DNA of 64,000 bases from Allodiplogaster sudhausi (Eukaryota > Nematoda > Chromadorea > Rhabditida > Diplogasteridae): positions 533,501-597,500 of the forward strand of contig CALZFC010000030.1 in assembly GCA_945643635.1 (NCBI GenBank). Reading direction: 5' to 3'. Positions 27,199 through 39,947 of the stretch are shown in pieces. The stretch's first letter is position 1, and every line of letters begins with the position of its first letter. The notes below the pieces were generated by a model that was not told the DNA's origin, did no database searches, and saw only the letters and a list, made by a program, of their open reading frames with translations. The position numbers were made by a program, and so were the translations under genes.

Positions 27199-28556
27199 TT
27201 GAAAAACGTATGCGCCGACGTTGTGTACGCAGGCCATGGTCATGAAATTCGTATTTTATCAAGCATGTCATGCTCGTTCCGGCTTTATAATAGTATTAGG
27301 AACTCGGAAAGTATCACAGCCGTATTCTACGAAAAATTTGAGTCAGGTTCCGCCACAATTCATGTCGATTGGAAAAAGCATGCGCCGACGTTGTGTTGGC
27401 AGGCCATGGTCATGACATTCGTATTTTATCAAGCATGTCATGCTCGTTCCGGCTTTATAATAGTAGTAGGAACCTGGGAAGTATCACAGCCGTATTCTAC
27501 GAAAATTTTGAGTCAGGTTCCGCCACAATTCATGTCGATTGAAAAACGAATGCGCCGACGTTGTGTACGCAGGCCATGGTCATGACATTCGTATTTTATC
27601 AAGCATGTCATGCTCGTTCCGGCTTTATAATAGTAGTAGGAACCTGGGAAGTATCACAGCCGTATTCTACGAAAAATTTGAGTCAGGTTCCGCCACAATT
27701 CATGTCGATTGAAAAACGTATGCGCCGACGTTGTGTAGCAGGCCATGGTCATGAAATTCGTATTTTATCAAGCATGTCATGCTCGTTCCGGCTTTATAAT
27801 AGTAGTAGGAACCTGGGAAGTATCACAGCCGTATTCTACGAAAAATTTGAGTCAGGTTCCGCCACAATTCATGTCGATTGGAAAAAGTATGCGCCGACGT
27901 TGTGTTGGCAGGCCATGGTCATGACATTCGTATTTTATCAAGCATGTCATGCTCGTTCCGGCTTTATAATAGTAGTAGGAACCTGGGAAGTATCACAGCC
28001 GTATTCTACGAAAAATTTGAGTCAGGTTCCGCCACAATTCATGTCGATTGGAAAAAGCATGCGCCGACGTTGTGTTGGCAGGCCATGGTCATGACATTCG
28101 TATTTTATCAAGCATGTCATGCTCGTTCCGGCTTTATAATAGTAGTAGGAACCTGGGAAGTATCACAGCCGTATTCTACGAAAAATTTGAGTCAGGTTCC
28201 GCCACAATTCATGTCGATTGAAAAACGTATGCGCCGACGTTGTGTACGCAGGCCATGGTCATGACATTCGTATTTTATCAAGCATGTCATGCTCGTTCCG
28301 GCTTTATAATAGTAGTAGGAACCTGGGAAGTATCACAGCCGTATTCTACGAAAAATTTGAGTCAGGTTCCGCCACAATTCATGTCGATTGGAAAAGCATG
28401 CGCCGACGTTGTGTTGGCAGGCCATGGTCATGACATTCGTATTTTATCAAGCATGTCATGCTCGTTCCGGCTTTATAATAGTATTAGGAACTCGGAAGTA
28501 TCACAGCCGTATTCTACGAAAAATTTGAGTCAGGTTCCGCCACAATTCATGTCGAT
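27199..28556. repeat. 8-monomer HOR derivative with M1/M2 hybrid
   Basis: The first unit has the front of M1 (GATTGAAAAACGTATG, GTGTACG, GAAATTC) and the back of M2 (GTATTAGG, ACTCGG). It is followed by M3, M4 (AAAATTTT, CGAATG), M5 (GTGTAGC, shortened), M6, M7, M8 and an M9-like unit. The length is 1,358 bp, eight units. A single crossover within M1/M2 out of register explains both the hybrid and the loss of one unit. Confidence 0.78.
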
Positions 28557-31277
28557 TGGAAAAAGCATGCGCCGACGTTGTGTTGGCAGGCCATGGTCAT
28601 GACATTCGTATTTTATCAAGCATGTCATGCTCGTTCCGGCTTTATAATAGTAGTAGGAACCTGGGAAGTATCACAGCCGTATTCTACGAAAAATTTGAGT
28701 CAGGTTCCGCCACAATTCATGTCGATTGGAAAAACGTATGCGTAGACGTTGTGTACGCAGGCCATGGTCATGAAATTCGTATTTTATCAAGCATGTCATG
28801 CTCGTTCCGGCTTTATAATAGTAGTAGGAACCTGGGAAGTATCACAGCCGTATTCTACGAAAAATTTGAGTCAGGTTCCGCCACAATTCATGTCGATTGG
28901 AAAAAGTATGCGCCGACGTTGTGTTGGCAGGCCATGGTCATGACATTCGTATTTTATCAAGCATGTCATGCTCGTTCCGGCTTTATAATAGTAGTAGGAA
29001 CTCGGAAGTATCACAGCCGTATTCTACGAAAAATTTGAGTCAGGTTCCGCCACAATTCATGTCGATTGGAAAAAGCATGCGCCGACGTTGTGTTGGCAGG
29101 CCATGGTCATGACATTCGTATTTTATCAAGCATGTCATGCTCGTTCCGGCTTTATAATAGTAGTAGGAACCTGGGAAGTATCACAGCCGTATTCTACGAA
29201 AAATTTGAGTCAGGTTCCGCCACAATTCATGTCGATTGGAAAAACGTATGCGCCGACGTTGTGTACGCAGGCCATGGTCATGACATTCGTATTTTATCAA
29301 GCATGTCATGCTCGTTCCGGCTTTATAATAGTAGTAGGAACCTGGGAAGTATCACAGCCGTATTCTACGAAAAATTTGAGTCAGGTTCCGCCACAATTCA
29401 TGTCGATTGAAAAACGTATGCGCCGACGTTGTGTACGCAGGCCATGGTCATGAAATTCGTATTTTATCAAGCATGTCATGCTCGTTCCGGCTTTATAATA
29501 GTAGTAGGAACCTGGGAAGTATCACAGCCGTATTCTACGAAAAATTTGAGTCAGGTTCCGCCACAATTCATGTCGATTGGAAAAAGTATGCGCCGACGTT
29601 GTGTTGGCAGGCCATGGTCATGACATTCGTATTTTATCAAGCATGTCATGCTCGTTCCGGCTTTATAATAGTAGTTAGGAACTCGGAAAGTATCACAGCC
29701 GTATTCTACGAAAAATTTGAGTCAGGTTCCGCCACAATTCATGTCGATTGGAAAAAGCATGCGCCGACGTTGTGTTGGCAGGCCATGGTCATGACATTCG
29801 TATTTTATCAAGCATGTCATGCTCGTTCCGGCTTTATAATAGTAGTAGGAACCTGGGAAGTATCACAGCCGTATTCTACGAAAATTTTGAGTCAGGTTCC
29901 GCCACAATTTATGTCGATTGAAAAACGTATGCGCCGACGTTGTGTACGCAGGCCATGGTCATGACATTCGTATTTTATCAAGCATGTCATGCTCGTTCCG
30001 GCTTTATAATAGTAGTAGGAACCTGGGAAGTATCACAGCCGTATTCTACGAAAAATTTGAGTCAGGTTCCGCCACAATTCATGTCGATTGAAAAACGTAT
30101 GCGCCGACGTTGTGTACGCAGGCCATGGTCATGAAATTCGTATTTTATCAAGCATGTCATGCTCGTTCCGGCTTTATAATAGTAGTAGGAACCTGGGAAG
30201 TATCACAGCCGTATTCTACGAAAAATTTGAGTCAGGTTCCGCCACAATTCATGTCGATTGGAAAAAGTATGCGCCGACGTTGTGTTGGCAGGCCATGGTC
30301 ATGACATTCGTATTTTATCAAGCATGTCATGCTCGTTCCGGCTTTATAATAGTAGTAGGAACCTGGGAAGTATCACAGCCGTATTCTACGAAAAATTTGA
30401 GTCAGGTTCCGCCACAATTCATGTCGATTGAAAAACGTATGCGCCGACGTTGTGTACGCAGGCCATGGTCATGACATTCGTATTTTATCAAGCATGTCAT
30501 GCTCGTTCCGGCTTTATAATAGTAGTAGGAACCTGGGAAGTATCACAGCCGTATTCTACGAAAAATTTGAGTCAGGTTCCGCCACAATTCATGTCGATTG
30601 GAAAAACGTATGCGCCGACGTTGTGTACGCAGGCCATGGTCATGAAATTCGTATTTTATCAAGCATGTCATGCTCGTTCCGGCTTTATAATAGTAGTAGG
30701 AACCTGGGAAGTATCACAGCCGTATTCTACGAAAAATTTGAGTCAGGTTCCGCCACAATTCATGTCGATTGGAAAAAGTATGCGCCGACGTTGTGTTGGC
30801 AGGCCATGGTCATGACATTCGTATTTTATCAAGCATGTCATGCTCGTTCCGGCTTTATAATAGTATTAGGAACTCGGAAGTATCACAGCCGTATTCTACG
30901 AAAAATTTGAGTCAGGTTCCGCCACAATTCATGTCGATTGGAAAAAGCATGCGCCGACGTTGTGTTGGCAGGCCATGGTCATGACATTCGTATTTTATCA
31001 AGCATGTCATGCTCGTTCCGGCTTTATAATAGTAGTAGGAACCTGGGAAGTATCACAGCCGTATTCTACGAAAAATTTGAGTCAGGTTCCGCCACAATTC
31101 ATGTCGATTGAAAAACGTATGCGCCGACGTTGTGTACGCAGGCCATGGTCATGACATTCGTATTTTATCAAGCATGTCATGCTCGTTCCGGCTTTATAAT
31201 AGTAGTAGGAACCTGGGAAGTATCACAGCCGTATTCTACGAAAAATTTGAGTCAGGTTCCGCCACAATTCATGTCGA

Positions 31278-34200
31278 TTGAAAAACGTATGCGCCGACGT
31301 TGTGTACGCAGGCCATGGTCATGAAATTCGTATTTTATCAAGCATGTCATGCTCGTTCCGGCTTTATAATAGTAGTAGGAACCTGGGAAGTATCACAGCC
31401 GTATTCTACGAAAAATTTGAGTCAGGTTCCGCCACAATTCATGTCGATTGGAAAAAGTAGCGCCGACGTTGTGTAGGCAGGCCATGGTCATGAATTCGTA
31501 TTTTATCAAGCATGTCATGCTCGTTCTGGCTTTATAATAGTAGTAGGAACCTGGGAAGTATCACAGCCGTATTCTACGAAAAATTTGAGTCAGGTTCCGC
31601 CACAATTCATGTCGATTGGAAAAAGCATGCGCCGACGTTGTGTTGGCAGGCCATGGTCATGACATTCGTATTTTATCAAGCATGTCATGCTCGTTCCGGC
31701 TTTATAATAGTATTAGGAACTCGGAAGTATCACAGCCGTATTCTACGAAAAATTTGAGTCAGGTTCCGCCACAATTCATGTCGATTGGAAAACGAATGCG
31801 CCGACGTTGTGTACGCAGGCCATGGTCATGAAATTCGTATTTTATCAAGCATGTCATGCTCGTTCTGGCTTTATAATAGTAGTAGGAACCTGGGAAGTAT
31901 CACAGCCGTATTCTACGAAAAATTTGAGTCAGGTTCCGCCACAATTCATGTCGATTGGAAAAAGCATGCGCCGACGTTGTGTTGGCAGGCCATGGTCATG
32001 AAATTCGTATTTTATCAAGCATGTCATGCTCGTTCCGGCTTTATAATAGTAGTAGGAACCTGGGAAGTATCACAGCCGTATTCTACGAAAAATAGTAGCA
32101 GTCAGCCGTATTCTACGAATTTGAGTCAGGTTCCGCCAAATTCATGTCGATTGGAAAAAGCATGCGCCGACGTTGTGTTGGCAGGCCATGGTCATGACAT
32201 TCGTATTTTATCAAGCATGTCATGCTCGTTCCGGCTTTATAATAGTAGTAGGAACCTGGGAAGTATCACAGCCGTATTCTACGAAAAATTTGAGTCAGGT
32301 TCCGCCACAATTCATGTCGATTGAAAAACGTATGCGCCGACGTTGTGTTGGCAGGCCATGGTCATGAAATTCGTATTTTATCAAGCATGTCATGCTCGTT
32401 CCGGCTTTATAATAGTAGTAGGAACTCGGGAAGTATCACAGCCGTATTCTACGAAAAATTTGAGTCAGGTTCCGCCACAATTCATGTCGATTGGAAAACG
32501 TATGCGCCGACGTTGTGTACGCAGGCCATGGTCATGAAATTCGTATTTTATCAAGCATGTCATGCTCGTTCCGGCTTTATAATAGTAGTAGGAACTGGGA
32601 AGTATCACAGCCGTATTCTACGAAAAATTTGAGTCAGGTTCCGCCACAATTCATGTCGATTGGAAAAAGCATGCGCCGACGTTGTGTTGGCAGGCCATGG
32701 TCATGACATTCGTATTTTATCAAGCATGTCATGCTCGTTCCGGCTTTATAATAGTAGTAGGAACCTGGGAAGTATCACAGCCGTATTCTACGAAAAATTT
32801 GAGTCAGGTTCCGCCACAATTCATGTCGATTGAAAAACGTATGCGCCGACGTTGTGTACGCAGGCCATGGTCATGAAATTCGTATTTTATCAAGCATGTC
32901 ATGCTCGTTCTGGCTTTATAATAGTAGTAGGAACCTGGGAAGTATCACAGCCGTATTCTACGAAAAATTTGAGTCAGGTTCCGCCACAATTCATGTCGAT
33001 TGGAAAAAGTATGCGCCGACGTTGTGTTGGCAGGCCATGGTCATGAAATTCGTATTTTATCAAGCATGTCATGCTCGTTCCGGCTTTATAATAGTATTAG
33101 GAACTCGGAAAGTATCACAGCCGTATTCTACGAAAAATTTGAGTCAGGTTCCGCCACAATTCATGTCGATTGGAAAAAGCATGCGCCGACGTTGTGTTGG
33201 CAGGCCATGGTCATGACATTCGTATTTTATCAAGCATGTCATGCTCGTTCCGGCTTTATAATAGTATTAGGAACTCGGGAAGTATCACAGCCGTATTCTA
33301 CGAAAAATTTGAGTCAGGTTCCGCCACAATTCATGTCGATTGGAAAAACGTATGCGCCGACGTTGTGTACGCAGGCCATGGTCATGAAATTCGTATTTTA
33401 TCAAGCATGTCATGCTCGTTCCGGCTTTATAATAGTAGTAGGAACCTGGGAAGTATCACAGCCGTATTCTACGAAAAATTTGAGTCAGGTTCCGCCACAA
33501 TTCATGTCGATTGGAAAAAGTATGCGCCGACGTTGTGTTGGCAGGCCATGGTCATGACATTCGTATTTTATCAAGCATGTCATGCTCGTTCCGGCTTTAT
33601 AATAGTAGTAGGAACCGGGAAGTATCACAGCCGTATTCTACGAAAAATTTGAGTCAGGTTCCGCCACAATTCATGTCGATTGGAAAAAGCATGCGCCGAC
33701 GTTGTGTTGGCAGGCCATGGTCATGACATTCGTATTTTATCAAGCATGTCATGCTCGTTCCGGCTTTATAATAGTAGTAGGAACCTGGGAAGTATCACAG
33801 CCGTATTCTACGAAAAATTTGAGTCAGGTTCCGCCACAATTCATGTCGATTGGAAAAACGTATGCGCCGACGTTGTGTACGCAGGCCATGGTCATGAAAT
33901 TCGTATTTTATCAAGCATGTCATGCTCGTTCCGGCTTTATAATAGTAGTAGGAACCTGGGAAGTATCACAGCCGTATTCTACGAAAAATTTGAGTCAGGT
34001 TCCGCCACAATTCATGTCGATTGGAAAAAGTATGCGCCGACGTTGTGTAGGCAGGCCATGGTCATGAAATTCGTATTTTATCAAGCATGTCATGCTCGTT
34101 CTGGCTTTATAATAGTAGTAGGAACCTGGGAAGTATCACAGCCGTATTCTACGAAAAATTTGAGTCAGGTTCCGCCACAATTCATGTCGATTGGAAAAAG

Positions 34201-34802
34201 TATGCGCCGACGTTGTGTAGGCAGGCCATGGTCATGAAATTCGTATTTTATCAAGCATGTCATGCTCGTTCCGGCTTTATAATAGTAGTAGGAACCTGGG
34301 AAGTATCACAGCCGTATTCTACGAAAAATTTGAGTCAGGTTCCGCCACAATTCATGTCGATTGGAAAAAGCATGCGCCGACGTTGTGTTGGCAGGCCATG
34401 GTCATGACATTCGTATTTTATCAAGCATGTCATGCTCGTTCCGGCTTTATAATAGTAGTAGGAACCTGGAAGTATCACAGCCGTATTCTACGAAAAATTT
34501 GAGTCAGGTTCCGCCACAATTCATGTCGATTGGAAAAAGTATGCGCCGACGTTGTGTAGGCAGGCCATGGTCATGACATTCGTATTTTATCAAGCATGTC
34601 ATGCTCGTTCCGGCTTTATAATAGTAGTAGGAACCTGGGAAGTATCACAGCCGTATTCTACGAAAAATTTGAGTCAGGTTCCGCCACAATTCATGTCGAT
34701 TGAAAAAGTATGCGCCGACGTTGTGTAGGCAGGCCATGGTCATGACATTCGTATTTTATCAAGCATGTCATGCTCGTTCCGGCTTTATAATAGTAGTAGG
34801 AA
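31278..34802. repeat. Transition zone between HOR block and core
   Basis: About 20 mixed units in which type B (GATTGAAAAACG) becomes rare and type A units with GTGTAGG/GAAATTC become common. GTTCTGG units reappear at about 31.53, 31.86, 32.91 and 34.10 kb. The last GATTGAAAAA unit of the window is at about 34,700. The zone also holds the insertion scar near 32,089 and several shortened junctions (ACTGGG 32,594; ACCGGG 33,614; CCTGGAAG 34,466). Confidence 0.82.
32073..32140. other. Insertion scar with 16-bp duplication inside one monomer
   Basis: The word CAGCCGTATTCTACGA occurs twice, at 32,073-32,088 and 32,103-32,118. The copies are separated by the 14 bases AAAATAGTAGCAGT, which do not occur at this place in any other unit. 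Compared with a normal unit this adds 30 bp. The same unit also lacks three A residues after the second copy and one C in GCCACAATTC (GCCAAATTC), giving a net gain of 26 bp. TAGTAG in the filler also occurs elsewhere in the monomer (ATAATAGTAGTAGG), suggesting templated filler. It could be an end-joining or replication-slippage scar, or an assembly artefact. Confidence 0.85.
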
Positions 34803-37800
34803 CTGGGAAGTATCACAGCCGTATTCTACGAAAAATTTGAGTCAGGTTCCGCCACAATTCATGTCGATTGGAAAAAGTATGCGCCGACGTTGTGTAGGCA
34901 GGCCATGGTCATGAAATTCGTATTTTATCAAGCATGTCATGCTCGTTCCGGCTTTATAATAGTAGTAGGAACCTGGGAAGTATCACAGCCGTATTCTACG
35001 AAAAATTTGAGTCAGGTTCCGCCACAATTCATGTCGATTGGAAAAAGTATGCGCCGACGTTGTGTAGGCAGGCCATGGTCATGAATTCGTATTTTATCAA
35101 GCATGTCATGCTCGTTCCGGCTTTATAATAGTAGTAGGAACCTGGGAAGTATCACAGCCGTATTCTACGAAAAATTTGAGTCAGGTTCCGCCACAATTCA
35201 TGTCGATTGGAAAAAGTATGCGCCGACGTTGTGTAGGCAGGCCATGGTCATGAAATTCGTATTTTATCAAGCATGTCATGCTCGTTCCGGCTTTATAATA
35301 GTAGTAGGAACCTGGGAAGTATCACAGCCGTATTCTACGAAAAATTTGAGTCAGGTTCCGCCACAATTCATGTCGATTGGAAAAAGTATGCGCCGACGTT
35401 GTGTAGGCAGGCCATGGTCATGAAATTCGTATTTTATCAAGCATGTCATGCTCGTTCCGGCTTTATAATAGTAGTAGGAACCTGGGAAGTATCACAGCCG
35501 TATTCTACGAAAAATTTGAGTCAGGTTCCGCCACAATTCATGTCGATTGGAAAAAGTATGCGCCGACGTTGTGTTGGCAGGCCATGGTCATGACATTCGT
35601 ATTTTATCAAGCATGTCATGCTCGTTCCGGCTTTATAATAGTAGTAGGAACCTGGGAAGTATCACAGCCGTATTCTACGAAAAATTTGAGTCAGGTTCCG
35701 CCACAATTCATGTCGATTGGAAAAAGTATGCGCCGACGTTGTGTAGGCAGGCCATGGTCATGAAATTCGTATTTTATCAAGCATGTCATGCTCGTTCCGG
35801 CTTTATAATAGTAGTAGGAACCTGGGAAGTATCACAGCCGTATTCTACGAAAAATTTGAGTCAGGTTCCGCCACAATTCATGTCGATTGGAAAAAGTATG
35901 CGCCGACGTTGTGTAGGCAGGCCATGGTCATGAAATTCGTATTTTATCAAGCATGTCATGCTCGTTCCGGCTTTATAATAGTAGTAGGAACCTGGGAAGT
36001 ATCACAGCCGTATTCTACGAAAAATTTGAGTCAGGTTCCGCCACAATTCATGTCGATTGGAAAAAGTATGCGCCGACGTTGTGTTGGCAGGCCATGGTCA
36101 TGAAATTCGTATTTTATCAAGCATGTCATGCTCGTTCCGGCTTTATAATAGTAGTAGGAACCTGGGAAGTATCACAGCCGTATTCTACGAAAAATTTGAG
36201 TCAGGTTCCGCCACAATTCATGTCGATTGGAAAAAGTATGCGCCGACGTTGTGTAGGCAGGCCATGGTCATGAAATTCGTATTTTATCAAGCATGTCATG
36301 CTCGTTCCGGCTTTATAATAGTAGTAGGAACCTGGGAAGTATCACAGCCGTATTCTACGAAAAATTTGAGTCAGGTTCCGCCACAATTCATGTCGATTGG
36401 AAAAAGTATGCGCCGACGTTGTGTAGGCAGGCCATGGTCATGAAATTCGTATTTTATCAAGCATGTCATGCTCGTTCCGGCTTTATAATAGTAGTAGGAA
36501 CCTGGGAAGTATCACAGCCGTATTCTACGAAAAATTTGAGTCAGGTTCCGCCACAATTCATGTCGATTGGAAAAAGTATGCGCCGACGTTGTGTAGGCAG
36601 GCCATGGTCATGAAATTCGTATTTTATCAAGCATGTCATGCTCGTTCCGGCTTTATAATAGTAGTAGGAACCTGGGAAGTATCACAGCCGTATTCTACGA
36701 AAAATTTGAGTCAGGTTCCGCCACAATTCATGTCGATTGGAAAAAGTATGCGCCGACGTTGTGTAGGCAGGCCATGGTCATGAAATTCGTATTTTATCAA
36801 GCATGTCATGCTCGTTCCGGCTTTATAATAGTAGTAGGAACCTGGGAAGTATCACAGCCGTATTCTACGAAAAATTTGAGTCAGGTTCCGCCACAATTCA
36901 TGTCGATTGGAAAAAGTATGCGCCGACGTTGTGTAGGCAGGCCATGGTCATGAAATTCGTATTTTATCAAGCATGTCATGCTCGTTCCGGCTTTATAATA
37001 GTAGTAGGAACCTGGGAAGTATCACAGCCGTATTCTACGAAAAATTTGAGTCAGGTTCCGCCACAATTCATGTCGATTGGAAAAAGTATGCGCCGACGTT
37101 GTGTAGGCAGGCCATGGTCATGAAATTCGTATTTTATCAAGCATGTCATGCTCGTTCCGGCTTTATAATAGTAGTAGGAACCTGGGAAGTATCACAGCCG
37201 TATTCTACGAAAAATTTGAGTCAGGTTCCGCCACAATTCATGTCGATTGGAAAAAGTATGCGCCGACGTTGTGTAGGCAGGCCATGGTCATGAAATTCGT
37301 ATTTTATCAAGCATGTCATGCTCGTTCCGGCTTTATAATAGTAGTAGGAACCTGGGAAGTATCACAGCCGTATTCTACGAAAAATTTGAGTCAGGTTCCG
37401 CCACAATTCATGTCGATTGGAAAAAGTATGCGCCGACGTTGTGTAGGCAGGCCATGGTCATGAAATTCGTATTTTATCAAGCATGTCATGCTCGTTCCGG
37501 CTTTATAATAGTAGTAGGAACCTGGGAAGTATCACAGCCGTATTCTACGAAAAATTTGAGTCAGGTTCCGCCACAATTCATGTCGATTGGAAAAAGTATG
37601 CGCCGACGTTGTGTAGGCAGGCCATGGTCATGAAATTCGTATTTTATCAAGCATGTCATGCTCGTTCCGGCTTTATAATAGTAGTAGGAACCTGGGAAGT
37701 ATCACAGCCGTATTCTACGAAAAATTTGAGTCAGGTTCCGCCACAATTCATGTCGATTGGAAAAAGTATGCGCCGACGTTGTGTAGGCAGGCCATGGTCA

Positions 37801-39894
37801 TGAAATTCGTATTTTATCAAGCATGTCATGCTCGTTCCGGCTTTATAATAGTAGTAGGAACCTGGGAAGTATCACAGCCGTATTCTACGAAAAATTTGAG
37901 TCAGGTTCCGCCACAATTCATGTCGATTGGAAAAAGTATGCGCCGACGTTGTGTAGGCAGGCCATGGTCATGAAATTCGTATTTTATCAAGCATGTCATG
38001 CTCGTTCCGGCTTTATAATAGTAGTAGGAACCTGGGAAGTATCACAGCCGTATTCTACGAAAAATTTGAGTCAGGTTCCGCCACAATTCATGTCGATTGG
38101 AAAAAGTATGCGCCGACGTTGTGTAGGCAGGCCATGGTCATGAAATTCGTATTTTATCAAGCATGTCATGCTCGTTCCGGCTTTATAATAGTAGTAGGAA
38201 CCTGGGAAGTATCACAGCCGTATTCTACGAAAAATTTGAGTCAGGTTCCGCCACAATTCATGTCGATTGGAAAAAGTATGCGCCGACGTTGTGTAGGCAG
38301 GCCATGGTCATGAAATTCGTATTTTATCAAGCATGTCATGCTCGTTCCGGCTTTATAATAGTAGTAGGAACCGGAAGTATCACAGCCGTATTCTACGAAA
38401 AATTTGAGTCAGGTTCCGCCACAATTCATGTCGATTGGAAAAAGTATGCGCCGACGTTGTGTAGGCAGGCCATGGTCATGAAATTCGTATTTTATCAAGC
38501 ATGTCATGCTCGTTCCGGCTTTATAATAGTAGTAGGAACCTGGGAAGTATCACAGCCGTATTCTACGAAAAATTTGAGTCAGGTTCCGCCACAATTCATG
38601 TCGATTGGAAAAAGTATGCGCCGACGTTGTGTAGGCAGGCCATGGTCATGAAATTCGTATTTTATCAAGCATGTCATGCTCGTTCCGGCTTTATAATAGT
38701 AGTAGGAACCTGGGAAGTATCACAGCCGTATTCTACGAAAAATTTGAGTCAGGTTCCGCCACAATTCATGTCGATTGGAAAAAGTATGCGCCGACGTTGT
38801 GTAGGCAGGCCATGGTCATGAAATTCGTATTTTATCAAGCATGTCATGCTCGTTCCGGCTTTATAATAGTAGTAGGAACCTGGGAAGTATCACAGCCGTA
38901 TTCTACGAAAAATTTGAGTCAGGTTCCGCCACAATTCATGTCGATTGGAAAAAGTATGCGCCGACGTTGTGTAGGCAGGCCATGGTCATGACATTCGTAT
39001 TTTATCAAGCATGTCATGCTCGTTCCGGCTTTATAATAGTAGTAGGAACCTGGGAAGTATCACAGCCGTATTCTACGAAAAATTTGAGTCAGGTTCCGCC
39101 ACAATTCATGTCGATTGGAAAAAGTATGCGCCGACGTTGTGTAGGCAGGCCATGGTCATGAAATTCGTATTTTATCAAGCATGTCATGCTCGTTCCGGCT
39201 TTATAATAGTAGTAGGAACCTGGGAAGTATCACAGCCGTATTCTACGAAAAATTTGAGTCAGGTTCCGCCACAATTCATGTCGATTGGAAAAAGTATGCG
39301 CCGACGTTGTGTAGGCAGGCCATGGTCATGAAATTCGTATTTTATCAAGCATGTCATGCTCGTTCCGGCTTTATAATAGTAGTAGGAACCTGGGAAGTAT
39401 CACAGCCGTATTCTACGAAAAATTTGAGTCAGGTTCCGCCACAATTCATGTCGATTGGAAAAAGTATGCGCCGACGTTGTGTAGGCAGGCCATGGTCATG
39501 AAATTCGTATTTTATCAAGCATGTCATGCTCGTTCCGGCTTTATAATAGTAGTAGGAACCTGGGAAGTATCACAGCCGTATTCTACGAAAAATTTGAGTC
39601 AGGTTCCGCCACAATTCATGTCGATTGGAAAAAGTATGCGCCGACGTTGTGTAGGCAGGCCATGGTCATGAAATTCGTATTTTATCAAGCATGTCATGCT
39701 CGTTCCGGCTTTATAATAGTAGTAGGAACCTGGGAAGTATCACAGCCGTATTCTACGAAAAATTTGAGTCAGGTTCCGCCACAATTCATGTCGATTGGAA
39801 AAAGTATGCGCCGACGTTGTGTAGGCAGGCCATGGTCATGAAATTCGTATTTTATCAAGCATGTCATGCTCGTTCCGGCTTTATAATAGTAGTA

Positions 39895-39947
39895 GGAACC
39901 TGGGAAGTATCACAGCCGTATTCTACGAAAAATTTGAGTCAGGTTCC
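39895..39947. repeat. 8-bp inverted repeat within the monomer
   Basis: GGAACCTG (39,895-39,902, spanning the chosen unit junction) and CAGGTTCC (39,940-39,947) are perfect reverse complements separated by 37 bases. The left part of the same arm, GGAAC, is also complementary to GTTCC 18 bases upstream (39,872-39,876). The arm could therefore pair with either neighbour in single-stranded DNA or RNA. The arrangement recurs in every type A unit; units with the CTCGG junction or the GTTCTGG variant lose part of it. A biological role is not shown. Confidence 0.75.

Larger units (their letters stand above)
20070..31277. repeat. HOR block built on a 9-monomer, 1,528 bp unit
   Basis: Within this block the monomer variants follow a repeating order. 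M1 is GATTGAAAAACGTATG/GTGTACG/GAAATTC. M2 is AAAAAGTATG/GTGTTGG/GACATTC ending ACTCGG. M3 is GCATG/GTGTTGG. M4 is AAAATTTT plus a GATTGAAAAACG unit with GTGTACG/GACATTC. M5 is GTGTAGG. M6 is GTATG/GTGTTGG. M7 is GCATG/GTGTTGG. M8 is GATTGAAAAACG/GTGTACG/GACATTC. M9 is a GTGTTGG unit. M1 starts at 20,070, 21,598, 24,312 and 25,840, with two exact 1,528 bp intervals. Between these are truncated or scrambled copies. After 28,557 the order is still related but shorter cycles dominate. Confidence 0.85.
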
